DNA of 64,000 bases from Bilabrum cf. latius (lineage: Eukaryota; Bigyra: Bicosoecida; Bigyra; Bicosoecida). Shown here piece after piece: positions 48,101 through 58,312 of this stretch; positions within the stretch are counted from its first letter, which is position 1; every line of letters starts with the position of its first letter. Under the pieces are notes generated by a model, which was not told the DNA's origin, searched no databases, and saw nothing but the letters and a program-made list of their open reading frames with translations. The position numbers and the translations under genes are program-made. Location: NCBI GenBank assembly GCA_965178125.1, contig OZ237735.1:682001-746000 (forward strand), given 5' to 3'.

Positions 48101-49769
48101 GCGGCGACCTTGTGCTTGCAAAGATCTTGAGCGCCTCGGCCTCGATGTCGTCGAAGGTGTTGCTGTTCTGCCCGATCCAACCCACCGCCGCGTCCCGCTG
48201 GTCCTGCACCGACGCGAGCTGCTGCCTCAGGTCGCTTGCCTCCGCCGTGGACATCGCCGCGGTGGTGCTCATCTTCCTCAGCTCCCTCTCTAGGCTCGCG
48301 TTGGCTCGCTGCAGCTCAGAGATTCTCTCGGCTGCCCTAGACACTGCGTCGGCCCGGGATGCAATCCCGTCATCTCCACCCCCAGATGCGGAGCTCGCCC
48401 CCGCAGGCACAGGCATGCCCTGAGCCCCGGGACCCATGCTGCCGCTCTGCAGCAGTGCCAGTTGGAGCTGCTTGACCTGCGCTCTCAGCGCCGCAATCTT
48501 TCCTTCCTGGGGATCTCGGCCCAGGGTGGCGTGGTTGACGATGGCACGGGCCCTAGAGGCGTACCGCAGCGTGTTCAAAGTCTCATCGTACGAAGAGTCC
48601 GCGGGCGAGACGCACGCGATCATGACAGTCCGGGCGTTCCCGCCCAGCGAGTCCCTGAGCAGCCTGGTCAGCTTCGAGTCGCGGTAGGGGATGTGCACGC
48701 TCCTGGCCGGCTGCAGCCTCGAGTCGTCGTCACCTTCTTCCCCTGCCCTCGCCCCCGCCCCTGACGCTGAGGAGCTTCCACCCTTTGCCTTTCTTCTGCC
48801 CTAGGCCCCCGACCTGGCCACGAGTGCGTTGATCACGTTGCCGAGGGCGAGGAGGCCCTTGTTGATCGATACCGCTTCCTTCAGCCGTGCACCCTCCGCC
48901 TTCGTCTTCTTCTGCCTCTCGGCTCCTGCCAGATCCACCAGGTACAGCTTGGAGCACAAGGACTCGCCGCCCCCTCGGCCCGCTCCGTCACCGTCATCGT
49001 CGTCATCGTCGTCGTCCTGCTCAGCGCCCTCCACCCTCTCAGCATCTTCAGGGCAGTATTCTCGTGTCTGCCTCAAGGTGAAACAGCACAGCGCGTGAGA
49101 TCGACTGCTCCGGTCGTTCATCGCCGTGGATCCCGTGGCCCGGGCAGCGAGCCCAGACTGGACTGCGGCCAGCAGGCTCGCTGGAGAATCTACCTCTACT
49201 TCCGCAAGGCCTTTCGCATGGACGCCACCGTCCACAGATTCTCTTACTTTTACAATGTTGCCACCAACCAGGCACTTTGCCTCTTCTCGATACACTTCGA
49301 GGGCGGAGACGGACACGGTGCACGCCCAACCCTCCTTCTGTCGGCCTCGCACCAGCGCAAACAATCTATGAGCAGCTCGCGGGAGAATGCCACTCTCAAC
49401 GGGTAGCTTGACATCCACAGTCCTGTCTGAACTAGCGTCTGACGCCGCTTCTAGAGCTCCATGAGGGCCAATCACCGTGTGCGTCTTCCCAGCCGCGGTT
49501 TGGCCGTACGCAAGGAGGGTTGCATTAAAACCCAAAGAGAACTGCTCCAGTAGTGACTATATTTCAGTAAACGATTGCTCTTGTGATGATTTGCGCCCCA
49601 AGACCTTGTCAAAGGCAAAACTTCGTGCCGATGCCCCAGCCTAGATCGTCGCGCCAGTCTGTGAGGCCTTTGACAGACATGTGGAGCATCCTTCGGCTTC
49701 CTCTCGCGGATTGAGGGGTCGAATACGCAGAACAACTTTTACAGAGTCAGACTTTGGAGAGGTACTCAT
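45162..49769 (-). CDS. Kinesin-4 family motor (KIF4-like)
   Basis: The frame gives 1535 residues from ATG 49769 ([20 protein letters not shown]) to TGA 45162-45164, with about nine TAGs. Motor landmarks are in order: a P-loop variant GQTAAGKT near residue 90, [13 protein letters not shown] (switch I), [11 protein letters not shown] (switch II) and [22 protein letters not shown]. The stretch [24 protein letters not shown] is characteristic of kinesin-4. A neck and long coiled coils follow, then a basic Ser-rich tail. Kinesin-4 motors act on spindle midzones, and some act in flagella. One TAG lies near the motor N-terminus (49557) and one in a non-conserved loop (48801-48803), so a standard-code reading would break the motor. 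An upstream start at a non-ATG codon is open but not needed. Confidence 0.92.
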
Positions 49770-49871
49770 ATTTGGGCCACCTGTGGGGGAGTGCACCAAC
49801 GGATCCGAACATGAAATCAGATTCAGAGTAAGGTTATGTTTCATCTCGAATGCGGCGCCGCTATGGGCCAA

Positions 49872-51089
49872 TCAAACATTGCTTTCTTGGTGATAGTCCA
49901 AGGTACCGTTAATCCCAAAAGACCCCGGTAAACCTAAACCACTTCGTAGTGCCTCCAATCGCGGGCATCCGGGCTGCTCGCAGAAATGCCAGTAGGTGAT
50001 GTCGTGCTTCTGGAACGACAGCCCAGTGCTGCCAGTGAAGCCAGCCCAGGCCTGCCCCTGGGCCAGATTGAGCGCCTCATGGATCGCAATTGGGAACGCA
50101 ATCACCGCATCCTGGTCGTCCATCCTATCCAGCCACACTGCCATCGTTCCAATCCGCCGGTTTTCCCCCCCGTCACGCAGCAGGGGAAGGAGAGCAGGTT
50201 GGGCGGAAAACCTAGGAAGCAGGTCCTGCCTGACAGCGGGGTAGTACGCTATCTTCACGCGGTGCTCCCGGCCATCTCCCAGCGAGGCGATGGCTGGTAC
50301 TGCAATGCGGTGCACCTCACCCTGCCCCACAGGCTGCCCCAGCCGCGCGGGACCCGACGACTGCACCGACATGTGGTCCTGGATCACGTCACCGTGGTCG
50401 GGGTTGTAAAACATGTCAAACTCGAGAACCAGCGCGGTCCGAATGCCTGCGTAGCCCAATCCATCCCCACCCTGCCCGATCGTAGCCGTCCCGTTCGGGT
50501 CCGTGTGCAGGACAAACGCGAACCCATCCGCTCCGTGCGTGGAGCACGACTTGTACAGGCCTGTGCCGTACGCCACGTCTCGGACTCTAGTGCACTTCCT
50601 GGAATGATCGGTCACCTGGAACTTAAACTCTGTCTCGAAGCCATCCAGCACCAGCAGCCTCTCCGATCTCCACACCGCCCCGCGCTGGAAGGGCATCGAG
50701 GCCGTGATTCGAAGCCTGTTTGCGCACGTCCGAGGGTCCTGCGAATCTTGGGCCTCCGGCCGGTGGCCAAAGGACGCCGAGGTTTCAGATATACTATCCG
50801 CCTCTGGGTCGGCTTTGGCTGTCATAATGTCAGTGGATTCTATTGTCGACGTCGTCTCTTCGAGAACCTCTGGCACCGAAGTCCCATCATCGATTGGGTC
50901 GTTTGTGCCGTGCCGCGGCTAGTATGAAAATGGAAATCCTGAATCACAGCTTGTCGTTGCAGATCTGCCTACAAACATTAAGCCAGTTGTATCATTGAAG
51001 TCGTTGTACAGAAAATCAGCATTGCCGACCGTCGCAAGCAAACTTGCCAACACCAGGCACCGTCGGGAGCAGCCACTCAGGGGCCGCAT
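49872..51089 (-). CDS. Secreted L-type (legume-like) lectin domain protein
   Basis: The frame gives 405 residues from ATG 51089 to TGA 49872-49874, with one TAG near 50920 (FSY-TAG-PRHGTN). It starts with a signal peptide (MRPLSGCSRRCLVLASLLATV), then FLYNDFNDTTGL, a usual opening of L-type lectin folds. The core has DGFAFVLHTDPNGTATIGQGG, ALVLEFDMFYN and GFTGSTGLSFQKHDITYW, matching the carbohydrate-binding beta-sandwich. I see no membrane segment, so it is probably secreted or luminal. It lies in a same-strand group with a sugar transporter and a glycosidase. Confidence 0.85.
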
Positions 51090-51273
51090 CGAAATTCTAA
51101 CAAGAAACAGAAAACTACGTTATGGTAGGCGCCCGGCAATCAAGCTGTAAATTATAATAGGATACTTTTCATGCGTTGCATTACAATGTCTTCATCTTCA
51201 TCAATGGCTTAGGCTGGCTGCCGAGTTCCGTCGATCAATGCATCGCTTCATGCACGCAATAATTCAGCTTTTG

Positions 51274-52861
51274 TCACTCTTTCTGCTTTCGACGACTGGA
51301 AGCGCGCCGCCTGCCGACTCCAAGGCTACCGTGTCGCGGTGCATCCTCGGCAGCCTCTGCCTCACCCGACTCCTGCTCCTTCGATTCATGACAATCGGTC
51401 TAAGCCCTGTCGGACTCAACAACCTTCACCCCATCCAGTCTCAACTTGGAGCCCCCACATGCAGAAGCAGTACCACCTGTCCTGTAATGCAGCGAGGCGC
51501 CAAGAACCGCAGCCACGCCGGCCACGAACACAAGCGACGGCCACTCGCCGCGGATGCACTGCACTGCGGCAATCCCCACGACTGTAGACGCAGTCGTTGC
51601 CATGTTCTTGGCCATGGATGACGTGTACCGCGTGACAAGTGACACCAGGATGCCCCCAGCCGCCAGCAGCACCACAAAGGCCCACTCCACGGTCGACATG
51701 CCCTGGGCGTGGCTAGCCACCCCCTCGAGCGCTCCCAGGACCGGTTCCACCAGCCGGGCGGGAGTGTCCATGCCTGTACCAGCCAAACGCATGCCCTCCC
51801 CTGCCCCTCTATGCTCTTGCGCTGCAATGGGTTGCACCCTGGAGGAGTCCCTGTAGAGAAGCCCAGCGAGCCCGAACAGGATCCCATACAAGGACAGCTG
51901 CACGTTCCTGGTCCAGATCCCGACTGGCTCAGCAGCTTCAGCTTCAACCGTTGCTGGCTCTGTACATTCCATCTCTATGCTAGTTTGCTGCTCTGATTCT
52001 CCCTTGGAATCGGCTGGAGGTCGCCCAACGTCAGTCTGCCCCTGCTGCTTCGACTTGGACTTGAACATGGTCTCGAGGAAGACCCCGTTGAACCCGCTCA
52101 GGCTGCTCGCCGCCAGGCTGGCCACGAGCCCAACCGCAGCTACCAGCCAGTCGGGGTTCAGGTCCGGCGATCGGTTGTCTTGCTCGGACCGGATGGATCC
52201 GACGAGCTGCGCCCCTTCGACGTCACTTGCGTCCGCTGCCTCGCCTTCCTGCACGACGCGCACCAGCCCTTCGCTTCTGCCACGAGGCTCGACTGCCGAG
52301 GCTCGTGAAGCAGCATCGAATTGTACAAGGGCTGCTCCGGCCATCAAGACGCCTAATGCAACCCACTGTGGCATTTTGAGCCTCCTGCCAAGTATGCAAT
52401 AGGAAAACAGTGCGGTCCACAGAAGTTTGACCTGCTACAACACTTGTACGACAGATGCAGGGAGCCGGCTTGCTGATATGAATACCAAATTATTCTGCGC
52501 GCACAAAAACTTCAAGTTTTATCGAGATAAGCTCAGTGCCTACGTATAACGAGACATTCGGCAGTGGTTGCAGCATTTGCCTTACCTGCAGGACAAACAG
52601 AAATCCAGGCAGGAGCATCCATCCTGCCTAGTTCGTAATTGTATTTTTAATCTTGTTCCATGACAAGGTCACTCGATGCAGCTTCATGTCGAGCACTGCG
52701 CTGCAGGGCAGCGATATAACTAGCTTGAGCATTTCCACTGCAACGACGAGCCGCACGCCGTCAAAGGACCGCTCTTTTCGGCTTAACTCCAGAATAATGC
52801 ATTGAAGAATACCCTATAATAACAAGAGTGCTATACTTAGAGTGCCACGCTAGTCAGTCAT
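51274..52861 (-). CDS. Golgi nucleotide-sugar transporter, SLC35A type
   Basis: SLC35A proteins exchange UDP-galactose, UDP-GlcNAc or CMP-sialic acid for nucleoside monophosphate across the Golgi membrane. Two exons (52586-52861 and 51274-52494) around a 91-bp GTAAGG..CGCAG intron give 498 residues. Family landmarks include VVAVEMLKL, LPGFLFVLQNNLVFISASRL, KLLWTALFS, LGRRLKMPQWVALGVLMAGAALVQ, GFNGVFLETM and WTRNVQLSLYGILFGL. Five TAGs are in frame. The one at 52435-52437 replaces the conserved Gln of the YQLKI.TTA motif (here VLQ-TAG-VKLLWTA). Substrate cannot be told from sequence. It has a longer cytosolic tail and a longer loop than animal members. Confidence 0.93.
52435..52437 (-). other. 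In-frame TAG at the conserved Gln of the SLC35A QxK motif
   Basis: Aligned by eye with animal SLC35A members, the codon occupies the Gln of (Y)QLKI, a core position of the family. The flanking residues VQV..VKLL.TALFS align without gaps. Confidence 0.87.
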
Positions 52862-53049
52862 CGTGGTTCAGCCAAAGATGCTCCAAACGACGAGCCACGG
52901 AAATGATGCCGACCGAACCGCTCTCGAACGAACCTTCTCCGCTACACCGGTGGCAAATCCGGATCCGATCCGCACGAGACGCTGCGAGGGTACGTCTTCC
53001 CTGCCGCGGCAAGAAGAGGCATCGGATGCAGAGACTCCCCCTGCCACGC

Positions 53050-56000
53050 TCAGGCGAAGAGCGCGTCCACCGGCCCGTAGGTCTGGGGGTAATCCCCATC
53101 GATAAAGTGCCACTCGTCCTGGAAAAAGTAAACGCCGGCCAGCAGGGTGTCGATCGCCGCCTCGGCCTTGGGCCCCAGGTCCACCGCCACGAAGCTCGAC
53201 TTGCCCTGGAACGTGTCCCCACCCGTCTCCTCGTAGCTCACGATGAAGTACGACCCGAGCGCCGGGAGGTGCAGGGTCTCGGGCAGGTGTACATAGGCCA
53301 TCCCGTCGGCCCTCAAGGTTGGGCTCCCCTGCTGGCAGGCGGTGGCCATGTCGATGATCGCGCTGCCAAGCAGCTCCACCCTGCCGCCTTCCCCTCTGTT
53401 GTCTCTGAACACAGACAGGGTGTGCGAGTGGTTCGCGATCGACCCGCAGTACCTTCCCAGGGACGCGACCTCGAGATCCTAGACAGTGTGGAACTGCATG
53501 CCCACGAATCCATCGAACGTGTTGCGCTCCGTCGTCATCGTGTAGCTGTGCAGCATGGCGTTCTCCGTGGAGAGAGTCTCCCCTGCAATCTCGAGATCGT
53601 CAAACAGACTGTAGTGCCACCCCGAGCGATAGCCCACCAGCCCCTGCGCTGGCGCGCCCTGCGACAGGTCCAGCAAGACGTTCGAGGCCACCACGGTACC
53701 GCCCACCTTGGCCTGCAGAACCGCATGCGCGCCCACGTCGAGGACAAGGTCGGTCCAAGTGGACAGACTGACTCCGCTGGGGCACGAGCCACCGGCCAGG
53801 TAAACGGGTGCCGGGTCGTCCCCGCTCTGAGAGCCGAACCCGAGCTCCCACTCGCACGCGGCCCCGGAGCCCAACAGGCCCGTGCCCACGAGCAGATACA
53901 CCCCCTGCCCGTAGCGCTTGGACACGCGGCTCTGGATCCCCGCAAAAGTCGCGTTGAAGAGCGACTGGCCCAGGACCTCGCCCTCGCTCTGGGCGCGTCT
54001 CTGCCTCCAGTCCGACCTCAGTGGCAGCACGCTCTCGGCCTCTTCCTCAAGCCCTTTTGTGAGGGCGAGGCGCTCCCACGCGACCCCAGTGCGGTGCTTG
54101 GCCGCGGGATCGACCCCCAGCACTGCCAGCGCGTGCTCGGACAGGTGGGACGCGGGCACGGGGCCCTTCACGAGCACCCGGGCGGACATGTTCACCTAGC
54201 GCCAATTGCCGTCGCCCAGCGCCGTCGTGGGCTGCGGCTCGTTCCGAACCCAGGCGTTGCTGCCGGGGTCCACGGGCTGTGCCTGCAGCAGCACCTGGTT
54301 GCCGGCATCGAAGGGGTCAATCCCCTCGGCCACCTCGAAGCTGCCCCCGTTGTCGGCGTGGTATCTCCCGGGCCTAGGGGCGGCGGTGGACTCGTAGTCG
54401 TCGGAGTAGGGCAGCTGCCAGTGGCCTGAGGCAGGCACGGGTCCTGCCGAGCCCTTGGCCTGGCCCGTGGTGGTGGTGATGGTCATGATGGTGTCCCTGG
54501 GCAGGTGAACAGTGAAGGTGCCGTCCTGCGCGGGCTGGATGTCGGGCATCTGGATGAACTGGTCCGTCGAATTGGTGAGCCAGACGTGCAGCGGCCTGCC
54601 AGACTTCAGCGGTTCCTCGAGGCGCACGGTCACGTCCTCGGCCGTGGTGCTCGGCACCTTGCAGCGGAGGCAGTCGCCCTCTAGCTTCTCCAATACGAGG
54701 GTGAAGTCGCCCTGCGACAGAGAGGCCGTCTCCACCCTCGTCTCCAAGGGCTTCTTGTTGTTCCCTGTCCCTGCGCTGGCGCGCAGATGGGCGCCCGTTC
54801 CCTCGATCCCGTCTCGGTCCTGGTCCTGGTCTCTCGAGTCCGGTGGGATCATCGCCACGTAGGAGCCGCCCCCGGGCAGCATCCCGATCGATGGCCGCTC
54901 GAGGTACCTCCAGCCCGGCTGCGCGAACTGGGTCGTGTGAGCAGTGGTCCAGATGGCGGCGTTGACTTCGTAGTGCCCCGTGCGCGGCTGGAAGGCATAC
55001 ATGAGGCCGTTCCCGTAGTAGATCTCAGTGCTGTACACGCTCCAGATCGTGGACCACGAGATGGTGGAAGTAGCGTTCAGTTTCACCATGTTCTGGTTAA
55101 GCGACCGTCCCCAGCAGCCGGCTCCCTCCCAGGTCGCGACAGTGCTGTAGTCCTCGTTGGCCCAGTACTTCTTGCCCGCCGCGATCACCTCGGGCTCTGC
55201 TCGCTCGCAGGGGTAGTGGCGGCCGAGTGCGCCCAGCGCGTCCCTGTAGGTGGCGTTGGTCGTGAGTGCCGTGAGCTAGTCTGCGGGGATGCCACCGTCC
55301 GCTCCAACAATGGTAGTGTGCTGCAGGCCGGCCTCATCGAGGGCGCGGCGCAGCTTGACTGCGAAGTCTGTCATGGAGGTCATGTCGTAGGAGATCCCTC
55401 CCCATGCACGCTCATTCCAGATCCCAGTGTAGTCCGCGACGATCCCGTACTCATTCTTCGCCCCGAGGGCGAAATCGACTTGGTATTGAACATTCTCGTC
55501 CGAAAAGTACGTGGGGCCAGCTCCATTCACGTCACCCACCCAGCCTGCGATCAGTGAGGCAGCCAAACACACACCAAGTAAACACACAGTGAGGACTCAA
55601 AATAATGGTCGCTGGAAACTCAAAATGCTCAGCTTCGTATGAATTGCGGCGAAAGGTGGGGTGCGCGTCATCAATCGGTAAGCGAGTTGTTGTGCTCAAG
55701 GTGGGAACGTCCAGCATGTTGACCCCGGTCGTCGATTCGGCTGTCAATGATAGCCACCATCGCGGAAGTATGCGCTCGGCTGAAGGTGTTCGGCTTCGAG
55801 CCGATCGTCGTGAGCTCTCGTGCCAGTGGGTGCCAAACAAAAACTAGCCAGCCGACAATGCCTTACCTGGCACACCCCAACTCAAGAAGTACGTCAACAC
55901 GTTTGGGTTCCGCTTCTTGGCTTCGGCCATCATCCAGTACTCGTACCCTCGTGAGAAGTTAAGGTCATGTCGGGTATGCTTAAAGCAAGATTCAGTGCCA

Positions 56001-56254
56001 TCCGTACTCTGCACATCCCCCCCATTTTCATGCTTTGTAATGTGCAGCGAGGCTCCAAAATTTGGTTTGTATAGATAGTCGAGGATCTCGTTGCGCTGCT
56101 GCTCTGGATAGTCGTAGAGCAGTCGACTCGAAGCCCCAGCGGAAAGTCCGCCGTGGCCATCGTACTCGAACTGACCGGCAGTACCAGACAACGATATATC
56201 TGCACAATATGATAGTGGGAGCAGTGCAATCACGCCGACAAGGAGAGACCGCAT
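53050..56254 (-). CDS. GALC: Galactocerebrosidase-like GH59 glycosidase with extra C-terminal domain
   Basis: GALC removes galactose from galactosylceramide in lysosomes. Exons 55867-56254 and 53050-55544 around a 322-bp GTAAGG..CGCAG intron give 960 residues. After a signal peptide come [42 protein letters not shown] and [11 protein letters not shown] (acid/base Glu near 174). [10 protein letters not shown] follows (nucleophile Glu near 260), then [12 protein letters not shown] and [14 protein letters not shown]. These are the GH59 hallmarks, including both catalytic Glu. TAGs are at 55276-55278, 54196-54198 (in WR-TAG-VNMSARV) and 53479-53481. About 140 residues after the usual end (from about 53478 on) form an unfamiliar beta-rich extension; human GALC is about 670-685 residues. 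It ends with TGA. Confidence 0.94.
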
Positions 56255-56391
56255 GCTGTCTAACGCGCGAAAAGGGTGTCAAGATGCCGCGATCCTGCCG
56301 CTGGTGCGGAACCAATACTGTTGTCGCCGCGCAAACGGCAGCTTCCCCTTCAATTTTCTTTCCAACGAGCAAGCCATTCACCACAAGAACA

Positions 56392-58143
56392 TTACTGTCC
56401 ACGACCCCTGCTATTGCCCCTTCCCCTCCCTCTTCCACGACCTCGCCCTCGTCCCCGTCCCCGTCCCCGTCCTCGCCCGCGCCCCCCACCCCGTTCAGAC
56501 CGCGACTCAGAGGGCCCCGCATCCCCACGACCCCCGGCTGCCTTGCCGCCCTCTTGGCCCTTCTCCTTCGCCCCTATCCCAACGTTACCGCCACCGCGAT
56601 CCCGCCCTCTGCCTCGCTCACGCCCTCTGCCCCTGTCTCTGCCCCTGTCTCTGCCCCTGCCCCTGCCCCTGCTCCTGCCGTGGCCAGGTTCATCGTCACC
56701 GGCTGGGACCTGTGGAGGCCCGGCCCCACGCGGCGCACGGGGCCGGGCACTACCACCTGCTGCACTCTTTCGTGCCGCCGCACCACCCGTAGGCTGGGAA
56801 GCACCCGCACCGCCATGCGGTGCACCGGCTCCAGACCCCTTCGCAGCCGCCGCCGCGTTGGCTGCCTGGACTTCGCTCCAGCTCTGCGCTGCGCTGCTGG
56901 GTCCTGCCTAGCTCTGAGCCTTCTTTACCTCCCCCCAGCTCCGAGTAGTGCGCTCTTTGTTGCCCCTACCCCCTACAGAGTCAGTCTCCTTGTTCCCAGC
57001 GGCTCTGCGCCGTGCAGCAGCCGCTGCTCCTCCCGTTTCACTACCGGTGGCTACAGCCACGGCTCCGCGGCCCCCTCGCCCCTCCCCTTGCCTGCCCGTC
57101 CTACCCACCCTCGCTCTCGCGCCGCCAGTCTTGCCCTCATCGTGAGACCGATTAAGTGTCTGCTTGGGGGCCTTTTCACTAAGCTTCGATTGGACCGCCT
57201 GCGAGCTCACCAGCGTGCCGCCCTGTCGCCAGCCTCCGCTTCCCCCGCCGCTGCCGCCAGTAGCGGGGCCCCCGCCCTTGTGCCGCGCGTTAGCCCCGCC
57301 AGTAGCAGATCCCAAGTCTGACCCCGCTTGCTTGCGAATAGGAGCTCCCCAGCCTGTTCGAGCCTTGGCCGCAGCCCCGCCCGTGGCACCTCCACTTCCT
57401 GCAAGAGGACGTTTCGCTCCGGCTGCTCTAGAACTGTCCGAAAACACCATGACTCCTTTCTTTGGCTGGGCCCGCGCTGGCCGCCCGTGGCGATTACGAC
57501 TGTCTTGCTTCATCTGTCGCTTGCCCTTGGATCGCCCGCCTGGACTGGAGGCGGCCCTCAACTCGTCTACAAGCAACGCTGTCCGGCGCTGGGCAGGGGG
57601 GCTGCCCTGTCCCTCACTTGGGGACTTCTTCTTTGGCAGCAAACCCTCCAGCGGGATGAAATCGACAGCATACCCGCCGCCTTCCAAAAACTTCATGAAC
57701 TTTGCGTACTCTGGGGCTCGCTCCAACGTCCCTGCGAATGGGTTGTGCTGCTGTTCGGTTCGAAACGACAGCACTGGAGGTGGTTGCAGACTAGGCGGAA
57801 TCTGTAGCGCCAGCTGCCTTTCCTGTCCTTGCATAGTCGTAAATTTTGACCGCTGAATCGCGTGCACGACACGGGACAGGTCATCTCGATTGATCCTGAC
57901 AGCTGCGGTTGTGTTGATGTTTGCTGGCGTCAATACGCGCTTACCAACGGTGGACACGTCGCCTCCACGCAGTACATGCAACAATCGAACAGCTATACCA
58001 GATTGGCGTAGGGTGATTCTTAAGTATTCTTCAATATCACTATCATTCGCCACACCAGGGATGCCTTGCAGCCAAACCTTAATGCCGGTTGCTACAGACT
58101 TGGACGGGCGCTCTGATCGACGGGCTGGTCGCGTACCAGCCAT
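56392..58143 (-). CDS. UPF3: UPF3-like nonsense-mediated decay factor with RGG tail
   Basis: UPF3 joins the exon-junction complex to UPF2/UPF1 in nonsense-mediated decay. The frame gives 583 residues from ATG 58143 to TAA 56392-56394, with one TAG at 56908-56910. Residues 20-150 have the layout of the Smg4/UPF3 RRM-like domain: KVWLQGIPGVANDSDIEEYL, then AVRINRDDLSRVV, LALQIPPSLQPPP, and RAPEYAKFMKFLEGG, which matches the PEY.KFLE signature. The rest is basic, Gly/Ala-rich, and ends in a long RG/RGG tract. The tail is an addition compared with animal UPF3. Assignment rests on the N-domain pattern alone. Confidence 0.72.
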
Positions 58144-58245
58144 TAATTCTGCAGGATTTTGAAGTCCCTCCGTTCACAATGATCAAAATGGCGTGTGCGA
58201 GGCGATTAGCTCCGCTCAGGCGAAATGTCACTCGTCACGCCGGCC

Positions 58246-58252
58246 GTCGCAA
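58246..58252. promoter_or_regulatory. GTCGCAA promoter motif
   Basis: A single GTCGCAA lies about 100 bp upstream of the UPF3-like ATG. Confidence 0.3.
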
Positions 58253-58312
58253 ACAAAGCGCAAATGCTAGTCGAATAACCACGACATAAAGGGCAACCCG
58301 CATAAGAGGGCT

